The notes under the pieces were generated by a model. It did no database searches and was not told the origin of the DNA. It saw only the letters and a list, made by a program, of their open reading frames with translations. Below are positions 55,108 through 64,000 of a stretch of DNA of 64,000 nucleotides, one piece after another. Source of the stretch: Streptomyces sp. 2114.4. GTDB lineage: Bacteria; Actinomycetota; Actinomycetes; Streptomycetales; Streptomycetaceae. A program made the translations under genes and the position numbers. Where the stretch lies: contig NZ_FYEY01000001.1 of the NCBI RefSeq assembly GCF_900187385.1, positions 7,918,165 through 7,982,164 on the forward strand, read 5' to 3'. Position 1 is the first letter of the stretch, and every line of letters begins with the position of its first letter.

Positions 55108-55680
55108 CACCGGCTGAGGCGGATGCGCGGCCCCCACGCGAACTCGAGGTCGTCCAGCAGGATGAGCTCCAGCTCCTTCTCCCACAGGCCGCGCAGACCG
55201 AACGGGTTGGTCTCCATCCGCTCCAGGACGACCAGGGTCTCAGGCTGTCCGATCAGCGCGTACCGGCCGTGCGAGGCGGGCCTGCTGCCGGCCCGTACTC
55301 CCGCAGCAGCTCTTGCAGGCGGGCGCGGTGCTGTGCGGCGAACGCCTCCCGGCGCTCGATGTACCCCTCGCGTTCCTCGGTGCGCACTGTGCTCAGCGCG
55401 ACGTCCAGGAACTCACCGTCCGGCCAGTGGCGCTCACCGGGCGCGGCCAGGGCTCACGGGAACCGTTCCGCCGCCGTCAGGACGTCCTTCGCGTCCAGCG
55501 CCGGAGCCGGGGCCCGTTCCTCCACGGGAGCCTCCTGAGGGGGAGGGGAGGTCGGCTGCTGAAGGTGGGTGAGGAGCATGGCGCTGGAGGCGGCGCGCCC
55601 GCGTTGTGCGTGGGCGGTGGTGTCGGCGATGCGCAGCAGGTAGCAGGCGACGTCGCGGACTCCGGCGAACCAGCCGTCCT
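55108..55680 (-). pseudogene. Unknown protein, nonsense plus frameshift
   Basis: Reading from the right: DGWFAGVRDVACYLLRIADT, then AAERFP-stop (TGA near 55456)-ALAAPGERHWPDGEFLDVAL, TVRTEEREGYIERREAFAAQ. A frameshift near 55290 leads to YALIGQPETLVVLERMETN, WEKELELILLDDLEFAWGP and stop. The N-terminus and start are missing. Helical, no family recognised. Confidence 0.45.
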
Positions 55681-55700
55681 CGAGTCGTTAGCCTGACAGC

Positions 55701-55730
55701 GTGCCCCGGCCGGATCAACGGCCGGGGCAC
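55701..55730. terminator. Terminator hairpin
   Basis: Perfect 11-bp stem GTGCCCCGGCC / GGCCGGGGCAC with an 8-base loop, followed on the plus strand by GGTGCTTTTT. It lies just downstream of the lipoprotein gene (minus strand) and may act in both directions. Confidence 0.82.
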
Positions 55731-55739
55731 GGTGCTTTT

Positions 55740-56306
55740 TCACGAAGAGGGAGCCCAGTCACCTTCGTGGCAGTATTGCTTGTCATCATCGCTCTTCTCG
55801 CAGTAGAAGTAGTCTTCACTCTGGTCCAGGGTGAAGAGTCCAGGCTTCTTGGGAGTCCAGTTCAGGCTCACATTGTGCATGCGGTATTTCTCGATGAAGT
55901 GCGTATCGCCGATCACGTGATCGGCCTCGCTGCATGCGCCGTGCTTCGGGGGGCTCCACTTGATCACCTCGGGATGTTTCCGTGCAGTGCATACCACCTC
56001 GGCCGGACTCAGGCGCGTCGAATACGTGGAAGTGATCTTCACCTCGCAGTTGACCTCAGGAGCATCCGCCGGTTTCGGGTCGAGGTTCGGCGTCTTCTCC
56101 TCGCAGCCCTTCTCCACCGCGCGGTCCTTGAGCGCTAAACCGTCGATGGTTTTGTCGAAGTTCTCCGCAACGCCCCTCATGCGCTTTTCCGTCACTTCTT
56201 CTGCGCGGTTGGCGTCTTTGCGGTCTTGCGCTGACATGCCGGTGGCGCATCCTGCGAGAGTCAGCGCCGTGGCCGCTACGACAGATCGTGCTATCCACTT
56301 CCGCAC
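55740..56306 (-). CDS. Lipoprotein
   Basis: 188 residues. Lipobox LAGC after a hydrophobic signal (MRKWIARSVVAATALTLAGC). The mature part has four further Cys (EKGCEEK, EVNCEVK, VVCTARK, HGACSEAD) and an acidic C-terminus; likely anchored in the membrane. GTG 56306 with GGAGGA 8 bases upstream. No family recognised. Confidence 0.78.
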   Translation of the reverse strand: MRKWIARSVVAATALTLAGCATGMSAQDRKDANRAEEVTEKRMRGVAENFDKTIDGLALKDRAVEKGCEEKTPNLDPKPADAPEVNCEVKITSTYSTRLSPAEVVCTARKHPEVIKWSPPKHGACSEADHVIGDTHFIEKYRMHNVSLNWTPKKPGLFTLDQSEDYFYCEKSDDDKQYCHEGDWAPSS

Positions 56307-56511
56307 CAGGATCCTCCGTTATGTGGTGTAGGGGCATGCTGTGCGTCACAGCCTGCCTATGTCATCCATGCTCCGTCGCCGGTGGCGGGTGCCGCAGAAG
56401 AACTCGATGCGATCTCTTGGTTTGGTGTCGGTAGCGGTGAGAGCCGGTGGTGGTGTGCTGGGGCGGGGTGTTCCTGGGCTGGTCAGTGGTTGTTTGTGGG
56501 TGGTGGGCCGC

Positions 56512-56540
56512 TGTCATGAGGTGAGAGGTTGATGGGTGGA
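56512..56540 (+). repeat. TGTCAT-type transposon end, copy 1
   Basis: TGTCATGAGGTGA at 56512. TGTCAT ends are typical of TniABQ (Tn5053/Tn402-like) transposons. A tniA N-terminal fragment follows about 150 bases downstream. Confidence 0.5.
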
Positions 56541-56669
56541 TCGCTGTCGTGGGGCTTTATCGCATGGCAGCTGATGTTGTCTCAGGTCCGAGAGTTCTTA
56601 TGCGGTGAGGTGGGCCGGTCGGTGTGATCGTGGGGTGGATCAAGAGGTAAGGGTCGGCCGTGGGCCTGT

Positions 56670-57030
56670 GCTGCCCAGGGGATTGGTGGTGCGTCGTCTG
56701 CTGGAGCGGCAGCAGGCAGGGAGCTGGCCACGCGGCATGTGCGTGCGGCCGCCGAGACGGTGGGGTTTCCGAGCGTACGGTGTGGCGCTGGCTGGAGCAG
56801 GCGAAGGCGACCGGGCAGGTGGAGGCCGGGGTTCGGCAGGGGTATGCGGTGTCGGACGAGGTGGGGGCGCTGCTGGGCGAGGTCGGAGGGAATGTCGCTG
56901 AGCTGAGACGCCGGCTGGCCGCGGCTGAGCGCGATGAATCAGCGGCTGAAGAGCCCGGTGCACGGGCCCAGACCCGGGACCGAGTCACTGTCACCCCGGA
57001 AGTACGCCGCCTGCTCGCGCTGTGGAGGGC
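56670..57030 (+). pseudogene. TniA-type transposase, N-terminal fragment
   Basis: RGLVVRRLLERQQAG, then in another frame GVSERTVWRWLEQAKATGQV, QGYAVSDEVGALLGEVGGN and VTVTPEVRRLLALWR, the helix-turn-helix N-terminal part of Mu/TniA-type transposases of actinobacteria. At least one frameshift; the DDE core is missing after 57030. Confidence 0.55.
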
Positions 57031-57256
57031 GAACCGTCCTATACCGCAGCGCGGACCAGCCACTGCGGTTCGTCGAGGGGCTTCCTACCGGCTGGAAACC
57101 TCCGCATATGTACGCCGCGCGCGATGGTGAACAGGACCAGGATTACGGCCCCGCGGGACCGGAAGACTGGGCCTGACCGTACGAGCAGAGCCGGTTCCTC
57201 GGATCACTCGCGTTCGGCGGGAAGCCCAGAGGTCAGCTGAAAAGTCTGCCAGCGTA

Positions 57257-57772
57257 GTGTCCGGGCGTGTCGGCCCCGGCTACGACGACCTCGAGAATGA
57301 CCTCATGGACCGTCTGCTGCACCTTGACCGCACACTCGACGAGTTGGACCCGCCCCGCTGGGCTCCTCCTGCCGCTGACGCGACCCGCTTGGTGCGCGAG
57401 GTGCACAGGTTGCGACGCATTCCGCTAGGCGAACTTGGTCCGGCAGATCTGCGCACACTCCTCTCGCAGCAGGTGGCCCTGCCGTACGTCCTTCCACTCG
57501 CAGTGCGCTTGCTGCTTGAGGATCCGCTGCTGGATGCATATTTCTACGAGGGAGACTTGCTGCTCGCCGCCGTCAATGCCCCAGCCTCCGCCTGGTCCTT
57601 GCTGCCGGGCCTCGGTGCGCGGCTGCGCACCGTGATCACGACACTGCCGGGGTCAGCGGCCGCCGATCTGCCGCGCGGCGGCGCCGAGGAGCTTGCCCGC
57701 TTCGTCGCGCCGCCCGAGGCATCTCGCTGGCCTGACGAATTGGCGGGTGAAGGAATCCGTAGGGAGGACTGA
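57257..57772 (+). CDS. CdiI-type immunity protein (orphan)
   Basis: 171 residues. LGELGPADLRTLLSQQVALP, YVLPLAVRLLLEDPLLD and FYEGDLLLAAVNAP match the contact-dependent growth-inhibition immunity family (CdiI_2-like), whose members bind and block toxin domains. No toxin gene is adjacent, so it is either an orphan immunity gene or left over from a rearranged locus. GTG 57257; start uncertain by a few codons. Confidence 0.65.
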   Translation: MSGRVGPGYDDLENDLMDRLLHLDRTLDELDPPRWAPPAADATRLVREVHRLRRIPLGELGPADLRTLLSQQVALPYVLPLAVRLLLEDPLLDAYFYEGDLLLAAVNAPASAWSLLPGLGARLRTVITTLPGSAAADLPRGGAEELARFVAPPEASRWPDELAGEGIRRED

Positions 57773-57852
57773 CCGGCACCGAGGCTACTGTGAGTGGGCG
57801 CGCTGGTGGTGTTGGGCGCCTGGTCACGGGAGGTGGATGCGACCCGGTCGGC

Positions 57853-57880
57853 TGTCATGGGGTGACCTAGCGGCTGCTGT
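57853..57880 (+). repeat. TGTCAT-type transposon end, copy 2
   Basis: TGTCATGGGGTGACC at 57853 matches 13 bases of the end at 56512 with one mismatch and lies beyond the 3' end of the leftward tniQ-tniB genes, as expected for the distal end of that element. A G/T-rich stretch (57920-58120) follows. Confidence 0.5.
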
Positions 57881-58234
57881 TTTTCGACCAGTGTGAAGGT
57901 AGATCGGCTGTGACGGAGCAGTGGTTGTGCGGTAGTTGTGTTGTTGTGGCCTGGTGTTTTGTTTGTGGGTTGGGATTCGGGGCTGGGGTCGGGGCGTGTT
58001 GGAGGGGATGGGGATCGGGGCTGGCCGAGGTGTTCGGTTTGGTTGTTCGGGGTGTTGAGCGGGGATTTCGTGGGTGTGTGGGATTGATCTTGGGTTTGTT
58101 GTCGGTGGAATGGTGCGTCGAGAGGTAACTGGTGTGGTCGAGCTCGGGGCCTGGTCAGGGGCGTGATCCGAGGTAGGTGGTTAGTGGGTCGCTGGTGGCG
58201 GGGGAGAACCGGACCATGCCGAGCCTGTGGCCGA

Positions 58235-59116
58235 TCACGGCGATGGTGTTATAGACGCGGGTGCCTGGTGTGGGTGGGGAAGGGTGGCCAAGGTGCGGGC
58301 GAGTGTGACGGTTTCGGGGGAGATCACGAGGTCGCGGACCAGGACCAGGAGTACGGCTGAAGCGTTTCCTGCGCGGTCCATGTGCGCGTTGGTTCTCGCG
58401 AGTTGATGCAGGCGCCTGTGCCAGTGGTCGGTGAGGTGTTGTTGGTGGTCGTACCAGCGGGTGGTGATCGCGTGTGCTGCCTGCCATGCATGCGCGCTCC
58501 GTGGATGCCGTTGTAGCCGCTGGTGGCGGTGGTGGGCCGTGGTGAGTTCGGGAACGGTCCCGGTGCGCAGTGTGGACGTGAGTCGTGGGTCGGGGGTGGC
58601 TTGCTGATGGCGCCGGCACACCAGCTGGGGCCAGGGCCGGTGGATCCAGGCGGTGTCCGCCGTGCCGCGGCTGTGGTGTCGCACGCACGTCGTGCACGCT
58701 CGTACAGCTTGCTGGCGGCGCTCGACGGGCCCTCAGTATGCGGTGGCCGGTCTGGCGTCCGTCGTGCCGTCCTGGAGCAGGCCCGGCAGTGCACGCGCGA
58801 GGGCGTGCGGCCGGACTCGGGCCACGGCAGCGACTCGGCGCGCGGCGGTGGGGGAGAGGTCGAGTCCTGCCGCGGGCGGGGTGCCGTGTCCGTGGACGGT
58901 GATACCAGCGCTGTCGAGGAGTTGGGGCAGTGTCAGCCCGTAGGCACCGGCGAGGCGCTGTAGGTAGGAGGCGGTCGCTTCGAAAGCCAGCGGCCGGATG
59001 CGGAATACGCCCGGTGCCGGGAGCGGGATCTGTGCCCATGCCCCGGCGGCGGGTGCGCCGCCTCGCAGGGCACCGGGCGCGGCTGCGCAGCCAGCCGTGA
59101 GAAGTGCCTGGTTCAC
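58235..59116 (-). pseudogene. TniQ-family protein with in-frame TGA
   Basis: N-terminal FRIRPLAFEATASYLQRLAG, YGLTLPQLLDSAGI and AVARVRPHALARALPGL, then TGA at 58733 where Trp is expected, then VRACTTCVRHHSRGTAD (CxxC), AWIHRPWPQLVCRRHQ (C, H). This is the TniQ zinc-ribbon layout. TniQ is an accessory protein that guides target choice with TniA/TniB. Overlaps tniB. Confidence 0.72.
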
Positions 59117-60029
59117 CAGGTGCCGGGCTTGGTTCGGGCACGGGGCCGGTAGCGCTGTTCGGATAGGTGGTCCACGCGGACGGCGTCGAGGGTGGTCTTC
59201 GTGATGCGTTCCGTGCCGTCGATGAGCGCGGTGATGGCCGCCTGCTTGACCAGACGCGCAAGCGACCCGATCCGTCCGGCGGTGCGGGCGTGCAGGTATG
59301 GCACCAGCCGCACCAGGCTCCCTCGCCGGTGGTGGCGGAGGTCGAGCGCGTTCTCCAGGGCTTGTACCAGGTCTTTGAACGGCTCACGTTCACCGTCGCG
59401 GGCGGGCAAGGGATCGCAGTCGACGAGGGAGGCGCGTGCGGCGAGCTGCGCCCCGCGCACCCCGCAGAACAGCGCGGTCCCGGTGACGTCGATGCCCGCG
59501 TACACGAACGTCGCGCTGATGCGTTCGGTGAGGTCTTTCAGCAGATCAGCGCTCTGGGCGCCGGTGGTGGTGCGGGGGTTGAGCCGGTGGATCTCGTCGA
59601 TCAGCACCAGCCGCACACCCGCCTGCGTGTAGGTGTGGCAGACGCTGTTGACGATCTGGGCCTGCGACATGCGGCCTGTCAGGGGGATTCCGAGGTAGCG
59701 GGCGAATTCGAGAGCCAGGGTCTTCGCGCTGGCGGCGGGCGGCACGAGCACGTAGGCGACCGGGACCTGCCCGGCCGCGGCCGTATCGCCCTGGCGGCGG
59801 GTGTGGGCCAGGTGGCAGGCGCGGCCGACTTGGAGCAGCGCCGTGGTCTTGCCCGCGCCGGCGGGGCCGGTGACGATCAGGGACGGGCGTGCGGTGACCC
59901 GGGCACGCAGAGGCAAGGAGTCGTCGTTGAGGGCCCGCCGGAGAATGGCGAGTCGGCGGTGCTGGTGCAGCGGCCGTTGGGATGCTGCTGGGGCAGGTCA
60001 TCGATATCTCCGACGGAGAACCGGGGCAC
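59113..60029 (-). pseudogene. TniB-type AAA ATPase, N-terminal frameshift
   Basis: Walker A SLIVTGPAGAGKTTALLQVG, Walker B VRLVLIDEIHRLNPRTT, sensor YAGIDVTGTALFCG, with RIGSLARLVKQAAITALIDG as the C-terminal helical lid: TniB/NTP-binding protein of Tn7/Tn5053-like transposons. The N-terminal VPRFSVGDIDDLPQQ (GTG 60029) is one base out of frame with LHQHRRLAILRRALNDDS near 59965. Confidence 0.8.
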
Positions 60030-60385
60030 ATGTGGGGCGCCGGCCTTGGAGGCGCCGAACTGCACCCGGCCGTAGGACACCGGCTCGATCCAGCCAGGCG
60101 GCGCATCCACTCGAAGTCGACTTTCCCGAATGTGACGCTATCCGTATCGGTGCGTACCTGGAGCGATGCATCGCGTGTGTGTCCGCGCCGCGGAGAGCGG
60201 TAGCACTACGTATGACAGCCGAAGGCGACCGGGTATGTGCCTCTGGTCGCGGATCCGAGGTCGACAAGCAAGCGCCTGGGGCGCAGAAAGGCCCCCTCCA
60301 GCGGGCTGCCGGAAGGGGTGCCGTTCGCCTCACGCGTCGACCAGACCTCCCTGCACCTGTCCGGGCGTTTTCGTTCAGCCCGTGA

Positions 60386-61398
60386 TCAAGTCCAGTTGCA
60401 CTTGTGGAGCGGTACAAACAGGGCGTGCGTGGCGTACGTCCAGCTCACGTTCGGCAGGTCCGACTCCAGGTCCCACGAGTTGCCGGTGTTCCAGCCGCCG
60501 TCGGACTCCTGGTGTGCGTACGCGGCGTGACACGCATACTGCTTACGCAGAGATTCCGCCTCGTCGGTCGTGTCCAGGCGCAGCGGATTCGGCGTGTTCG
60601 TCCACACCTCCTGCCATCCGTCGGCGGCCTTGTCGATGCCGCCCGGAACCCGGCATCCGTCGGGTAGACCATCAGCACGAACTTGTCCGAGTCTGTCGGC
60701 AGGTTCACTCGCACCTGCTTGACGAGGCTGCCCGGTGCCTCCACCTCGTAGCCGGTGCACTCGCCGCCGCAGCCCTCCGACGCGCCGCCCGGAATCCAGA
60801 ACAGCGTCGCACCCGAGGCGAACTTTTGCGTCACCTGCCGGTACGTGTGGACCCCCTTGGCATCCGTATACGAGTCGGTACCGTCCGTCTCGTCGGACGC
60901 CGGGTAGCCGAACGCGCTGTTCTCCCAGCCGTACTCGCCCCACGTCGCGCCGATCTTCCCCCATACCGGGTGGGCGCCGGTCGCCGCCGACCAGTACACG
61001 GTGCCGCCCTCGAACTCCTGGCGCACCCCCTTGCCGTCCGCGTTCTTCAGCTCGTCCGACTTCGGGTAGCCGAGCGCGGACGTCTCCCAGCCCATCGCCT
61101 GCCACTTGTCGCGCACCGCCCCCCATACCGGGTGGGCACCGGTCGCCGCCGACCAGTAGATCGAGCCGTTCTGGAAGTGGGTGTACCGGCCGCGCCCGTC
61201 GGGAGTGGTCATCTCGTCCGTCACCGGGCATTTCAGCGGCGAGGACACGTCATCCATCGCGATGTACTTGTCGAGGATGGCGCCGGAGACGGTCTTCCCG
61301 CAGAAGTCGCGGTCGGCTGCGGCTGCCGGGGACGACGTAAGGAAGGGGGCGGCCAGGCAGGCTGTCGCGAACAGGGCGAGTTTCCGAAGTGTTTTCAC
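60386..61398 (-). pseudogene. Secreted LGFP-repeat protein, C-terminal frameshift
   Basis: From GTG 61398: VKTLRKLALFATACLAAPFL signal, then LGFP-type repeats (WQAMGWETSALGYPKSDE, VRQEFEGGTVYWSAATGAHP, WGEYGWENSAFGYPASDE). Near 60660 the frame shifts; the original end GWQEVWTNTPNPLRLDTTDE, GWNTGNSWDLESDLP and HALFVPLHKCNWT is in the second frame, stop at 60386. The tail, with closing Cys, resembles DUF2599. LGFP proteins associate with the cell envelope. Confidence 0.72.
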
Positions 61399-61439
61399 CC
61401 CGGAAAGGTACTGGGAAAAGAGGTGCGCGAGGAGAGGGA

Positions 61440-62058
61440 ATCCGGCCGGGTTGCACCGGAATGTCCCCCATAGGCCCTGCTTGCGGTAGGCCAGGCGCAT
61501 GCGCTGCACCGTGGTACGCGAGACGCGGCCGAAGCCGAGCGCGGTCAGTCCTCGGCCTTGGCCTGTTCCAGCTCGGCCAGTGTGTGCCGCTCGGGTCGTA
61601 CTGTTCCCCTACAGCTCCTTCGCTGCCGGGCCCGTCGGCAAGGCCACAATCATCCGACTTCTCTCACATGCCCGCTGCCAGACCAGCGCCTTTTCGCGCG
61701 CCGCGGCGGGCGTGGTCTCGAACAGCCCCCACTGCGGGGCCGCCTGCGGCACAGCGGCACCAATGACGCGAAAGGGATCGGCGAACAGGTAGCCGGCGAA
61801 CACGGCCTCACCACCGTCGTCCGGGCCGACCGGACAGGGCGACCACCTGCCATTTCACGCCGCGGAAGCGGACATGCGCCCCGACCTTCACAGCCGGCCG
61901 GGCATTGCGCCGCGCGGGCACCCGACACCTCCCGTCTCGCTGGCGCCGCTCCAGCTCCGCGGGCCGACGAGGGCGCGTTTGTGCAGCCGCGTCTCCAGAT
62001 CTGTCGTCAGATGTCGGTAGAGGCGTCTCACGATCTCCGGAAGGTCAGCGCGGGCCAT
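61440..62058 (-). pseudogene. TniA-type transposase N-terminal fragments
   Basis: Coding segments in changing frames: MARADLPEIVRRLYRHL at 62058, VKVGAHVRFRGVKWQVVAL, FAGYLFADPFRVIGAAVPQ, GLFETTPAAAREKALVWQRA and FGRVSRTTVQRMRLAYRKQ (HTH). Together they follow the N-terminal order of actinobacterial TniA-like transposases. The gene is frameshifted and lost past 61440 where the LGFP region begins. It lies upstream of tniB, as in tniABQ operons. Confidence 0.55.
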
Positions 62059-63065
62059 GCTTATCGCGGCTGGATCGAGTTGGCTCACCACCACACGCCC
62101 GTCGCGCGCCGGTCGTCACGGCTCCCTTCGTGATGGTGTGCTGGTCGTGCTGCGCTCGGTCGAGGTTCGCGCCCATGAGGTTGGCGCCCACGAGGTTCGC
62201 GCCATTCAGGTTTGCAGCCGTGAGGTTCAGATGACTGAGGTCGGTGCTGGCGAGACAGGTGTTGCGCAGGTCAGTAACCGCGCCGTTGTCCTTGCTGCGA
62301 TCCCGGCGACCGAGAACAGTCAGCGCTGCCTGGACATCCAAAGTCAGCGAGTGCGGGGCCACAGCGACCGACGGGCACGGCGCGGGCGCGGGCGCGGACG
62401 TGGGGGGGGGGCGGGGGAAGAGCCCCGGAGGGCAGCAGGATGGCTTGCGGCGTGGCTTGTGGCAGGTTCGCGCGGACGAACGCGGAGAGCACCTGCACGA
62501 TTGTTGGCTGATCTGGCGGCGAGTCGCGAGCGAGCCGTTCCAGCGCGTATACCGCGCCGAGTCGGGTCTGCAGGTGCTCCTCACCGAGGGTGCCGATCTG
62601 ATCCATTGCCTTGGTATACCGGTCGGTGAACTGTCCCTGTTCGGTCGCGGACAGTGACTGCGCGGTGAATACCAACGCGGCCAGGGCGGTGAAGGTAGTG
62701 ACCACGGAGCTGATTGCCGACCAGTTCATTTGCTGTCGGGGCGCTTCGGCCGCGGTCGGTTCTGCTGCGGACGTGGCCGGCTCCGTTGCCCGGGCGATCA
62801 GGCCGGGCCCGTCCGGGAGCTGGTCCCACTCCACTGGCGGCGTCATATCCGGGCTGGCTGTCGACCGCCGGGCCGATGCCCAGGACACCCCACAGCCAGC
62901 CAAGGCCACTATGGCCGTCAGCGTCCACCACCATGTCCCTAACCAGCTCGCGATGGCTGGCCAACCCGGCCACTGCCATGTCCCCAGGACTACTACGGCC
63001 ACTGCCGTCATGCCCAGCCCGATGCTCGCCAGCCTCAACCTCTGCTGTCGTCGTCCGTCACTCAT
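62045..63065 (-). pseudogene. Pentapeptide-repeat membrane protein, frameshift in poly-G/C tract
   Basis: Starts MSDGRRQQRLRLASIGLGM with two transmembrane helices (TAVAVVVLGTWQWPG; WWTLTAIVALAGCGVSWA). After FTALAALVFTAQSLSATEQG and DQIGTLGEEHLQTRLGAVYA the frame is lost in a run of nine G/C (62402-62411); the other frame gives TCLASTDLSHLNLTAANLNG and ANLVGANLMGANLDRAQ, true pentapeptide repeats, stop at 62045. Such Streptomyces proteins are membrane-bound with a beta-helix. The homopolymer allows phase variation or a sequencing error. Confidence 0.68.
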
Positions 63066-63259
63066 GCGGGAAGATCACACCACATACGGTGATCACTGCT
63101 GCACTTCGCCTGAACCGAAACAGATCCGTTGTCCGCCCCGCCAGTGCTGTGAATGCCCGAGCCGCGTACGCGGACGAGGCGGGACCGTTGCGGAACGCAG
63201 CGCCGTGCATCGCCCGCCACCTCCGCCAGCCGAGACTCGAAGACGCTGATGTTGCTCAT
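63062..63259 (-). CDS. Small protein coupled to pentapeptide gene
   Basis: 65 residues (MSNISVFESRLAEVAGDARR, then basic). A strong ribosome site AAGGGAGGGG precedes ATG 63259, and its TGA overlaps the next ATG (ATGA), which supports a real gene. No family recognised. Confidence 0.5.
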   Translation of the reverse strand: MSNISVFESRLAEVAGDARRCVPQRSRLVRVRGSGIHSTGGADNGSVSVQAKCSSDHRMWCDLPA

Positions 63260-63420
63260 CCACACCCCTCCCTTGTGTACCGCCCCAGCGAAGCTCACTC
63301 CTGAGCCGATCAGCCCTGTGGACGAACCCGCCCGACCGTCCCCGGGACCTGCCATGACGTCCCGTGGACGGCTGCCTGAGCCGATGGCACGGCTGCTTCA
63401 CCACGCGTAGGCGGTTGGCG

Positions 63421-63834
63421 TCATGCCCACTGCACGCCCAGTGCTCGCAGCGCCTCCAGCTGCTCTTCGGTGAGCTTGTAGCGGCGCTGCTTCTGGTTGG
63501 CGTACCAGACGCCGACCTTGGTCTCGGTCCCCTCGGGCAGGGCCACCACTGCCTTGTGCGGCGGCTGGCCGCCCTCCTGCTCCATCCACTGGGCGAGGGC
63601 TGCGAGGCCGCGTTGGAAGGCATGCTGCGCCTTGCCCTGTCCCTTGGCCGCACGCTTCGCCGCCGGGTGAGGCTCGGAGGGGGCTTGTTGTGCGGGTGGT
63701 GGTTGACCTGGTGTTGCTGGTTCGCTGAGAGGCCGAATGAGCGGTTCGAGCGGGGCGGTCGCGGTGTGTGAGCCGGGATTGTGTCTTCTGCGTTGAGAGA
63801 GGCCGTGCTCGTTGTAGGTGGCCTCAGCGCCCAA
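63421..63834 (-). CDS. Helicase-associated (HA) domain fragment
   Basis: C-terminal half reads AFQRGLAALAQWMEQEGGQP, TKVGVWYANQKQRRYKLTEE and QLEALRALGVQWA, a single HA (PF03457) domain as found in several copies at the end of actinomycete plasmid and phage-type helicases. The N-terminal part is Pro/Ala-rich and its start (TTG 63834) is doubtful. Probably the tail of a deleted helicase gene. Confidence 0.5.
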   Translation of the reverse strand: MGAEATYNEHGLSQRRRHNPGSHTATAPLEPLIRPLSEPATPGQPPPAQQAPSEPHPAAKRAAKGQGKAQHAFQRGLAALAQWMEQEGGQPPHKAVVALPEGTETKVGVWYANQKQRRYKLTEEQLEALRALGVQWA

Positions 63835-63956
63835 AGGCCCAGTGCGTATGTGCGCTGGTCAGGGCTTTCGCGGGCGCTTTTGCGACGGATGCCCAGGAAT
63901 TGAGCAAACCGGCCCCCGGGACGGCTGTAGGCGTCGGCGTGGAGGGAGTACTGGCG

Positions 63957-64000
63957 GTCATGGCCACACCCGCCCCCTGGGGTGTGGGTGTGGCCATGAC
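63957..64000. terminator. Hairpin at window end
   Basis: 15-bp perfect stem GTCATGGCCACACCC / GGGTGTGGCCATGAC with a 14-base loop; a terminator or recombination site. It is cut by the window end. Confidence 0.7.

Noticed and set aside
57910..58128. 72-codon ORF rich in Gly, Val and Trp
   Set aside because: Comes from a G/T-rich transposon-end region; no coding signal.
1..64000. tRNA, rRNA or riboswitch genes
   Set aside because: Reading both strands I found no cloverleaf with a T-loop GGTTCGA and CCA-side acceptor, nor a recognised riboswitch core.
63957..64000. Right end of the tni transposon (…CATGAC)
   Set aside because: The hairpin is symmetric and lacks TGTCAT proper; the next base is outside the window, so it cannot be claimed.

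Overview
This window is high-GC actinobacterial DNA, almost certainly Streptomyces. The support is GC-rich codon use, many GTG starts, secreted FG-GAP, HAF and LGFP proteins, a DUF397/XRE-DUF5753 pair, an nSTAND1-WD40 protein and Streptomyces-type insertion sequences. It reads as an accessory region (chromosome arm, integrated element or large plasmid): many genes are broken, there are fragments of at least six transposable elements, a tyrosine-recombinase stub and replication or partition-like repeats.

Layout. 1-6.4 kb: transposase fragment, secreted FG-GAP protein, hemerythrin protein, a broken plasmid-stabilisation-like gene and a broken HAF-repeat protein. 6.4-14.3 kb: eight type I-E CRISPR arrays in tandem, most ending at a copy of the same leader, interrupted by a DciA-like pseudogene, a CoiA-like Cys/His protein and an RHH/PIN toxin-antitoxin pair. 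14.3-15.8 kb: IS5 and IS1182 remnants. 16.1-21.0 kb: a type VII-type polymorphic toxin operon with a C-terminal ADP-ribosyltransferase and a probable immunity protein. 21.2-22.8 kb: an IS701-family element that ends inside a CRISPR leader. 22.8-28.5 kb: more arrays and leaders, a small paralogous gene, a broken Uma2 nuclease and a methyltransferase operon. 28.7-38.1 kb: complete type I-E operon (cas3, cas8e, cse2, cas7e, cas5e, cas6e, cas1, cas2), with cas3 split by a one-base frameshift. 38.1-39.2 kb: a forward array that meets opposite-orientation arrays at a palindromic hybrid repeat.

39.4-44.6 kb: DUF1266 and integrase fragments, a membrane protein, a frameshifted conserved gene, and a repeat-rich noncoding zone with three 24-bp-spaced palindromes upstream of an HTH-containing protein. 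45-53 kb: an LRV-like repeat protein, XRE/DUF397 regulators, and a histidine-phosphatase plus nSTAND1-WD40 pair. 53-64 kb: IS5 remnant, secreted proteins and a lipoprotein, an orphan CdiI-type immunity protein, a decayed TniA/TniB/TniQ transposon with TGTCAT-type ends, an LGFP protein, a pentapeptide-repeat protein frameshifted in a homopolymer, and a helicase-associated-domain fragment.

The main theme is one CRISPR-Cas system with about 110 repeats in some 17 arrays. All left-hand arrays are transcribed right to left toward lower coordinates; one array downstream of cas2 runs the other way. Duplicated leaders, a copied two-repeat block carrying the same spacer, a relic of a second leader-cas3 junction and an inversion point indicate repeated duplication and rearrangement of the locus. 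All calls come from reading the sequence; no database search was run.
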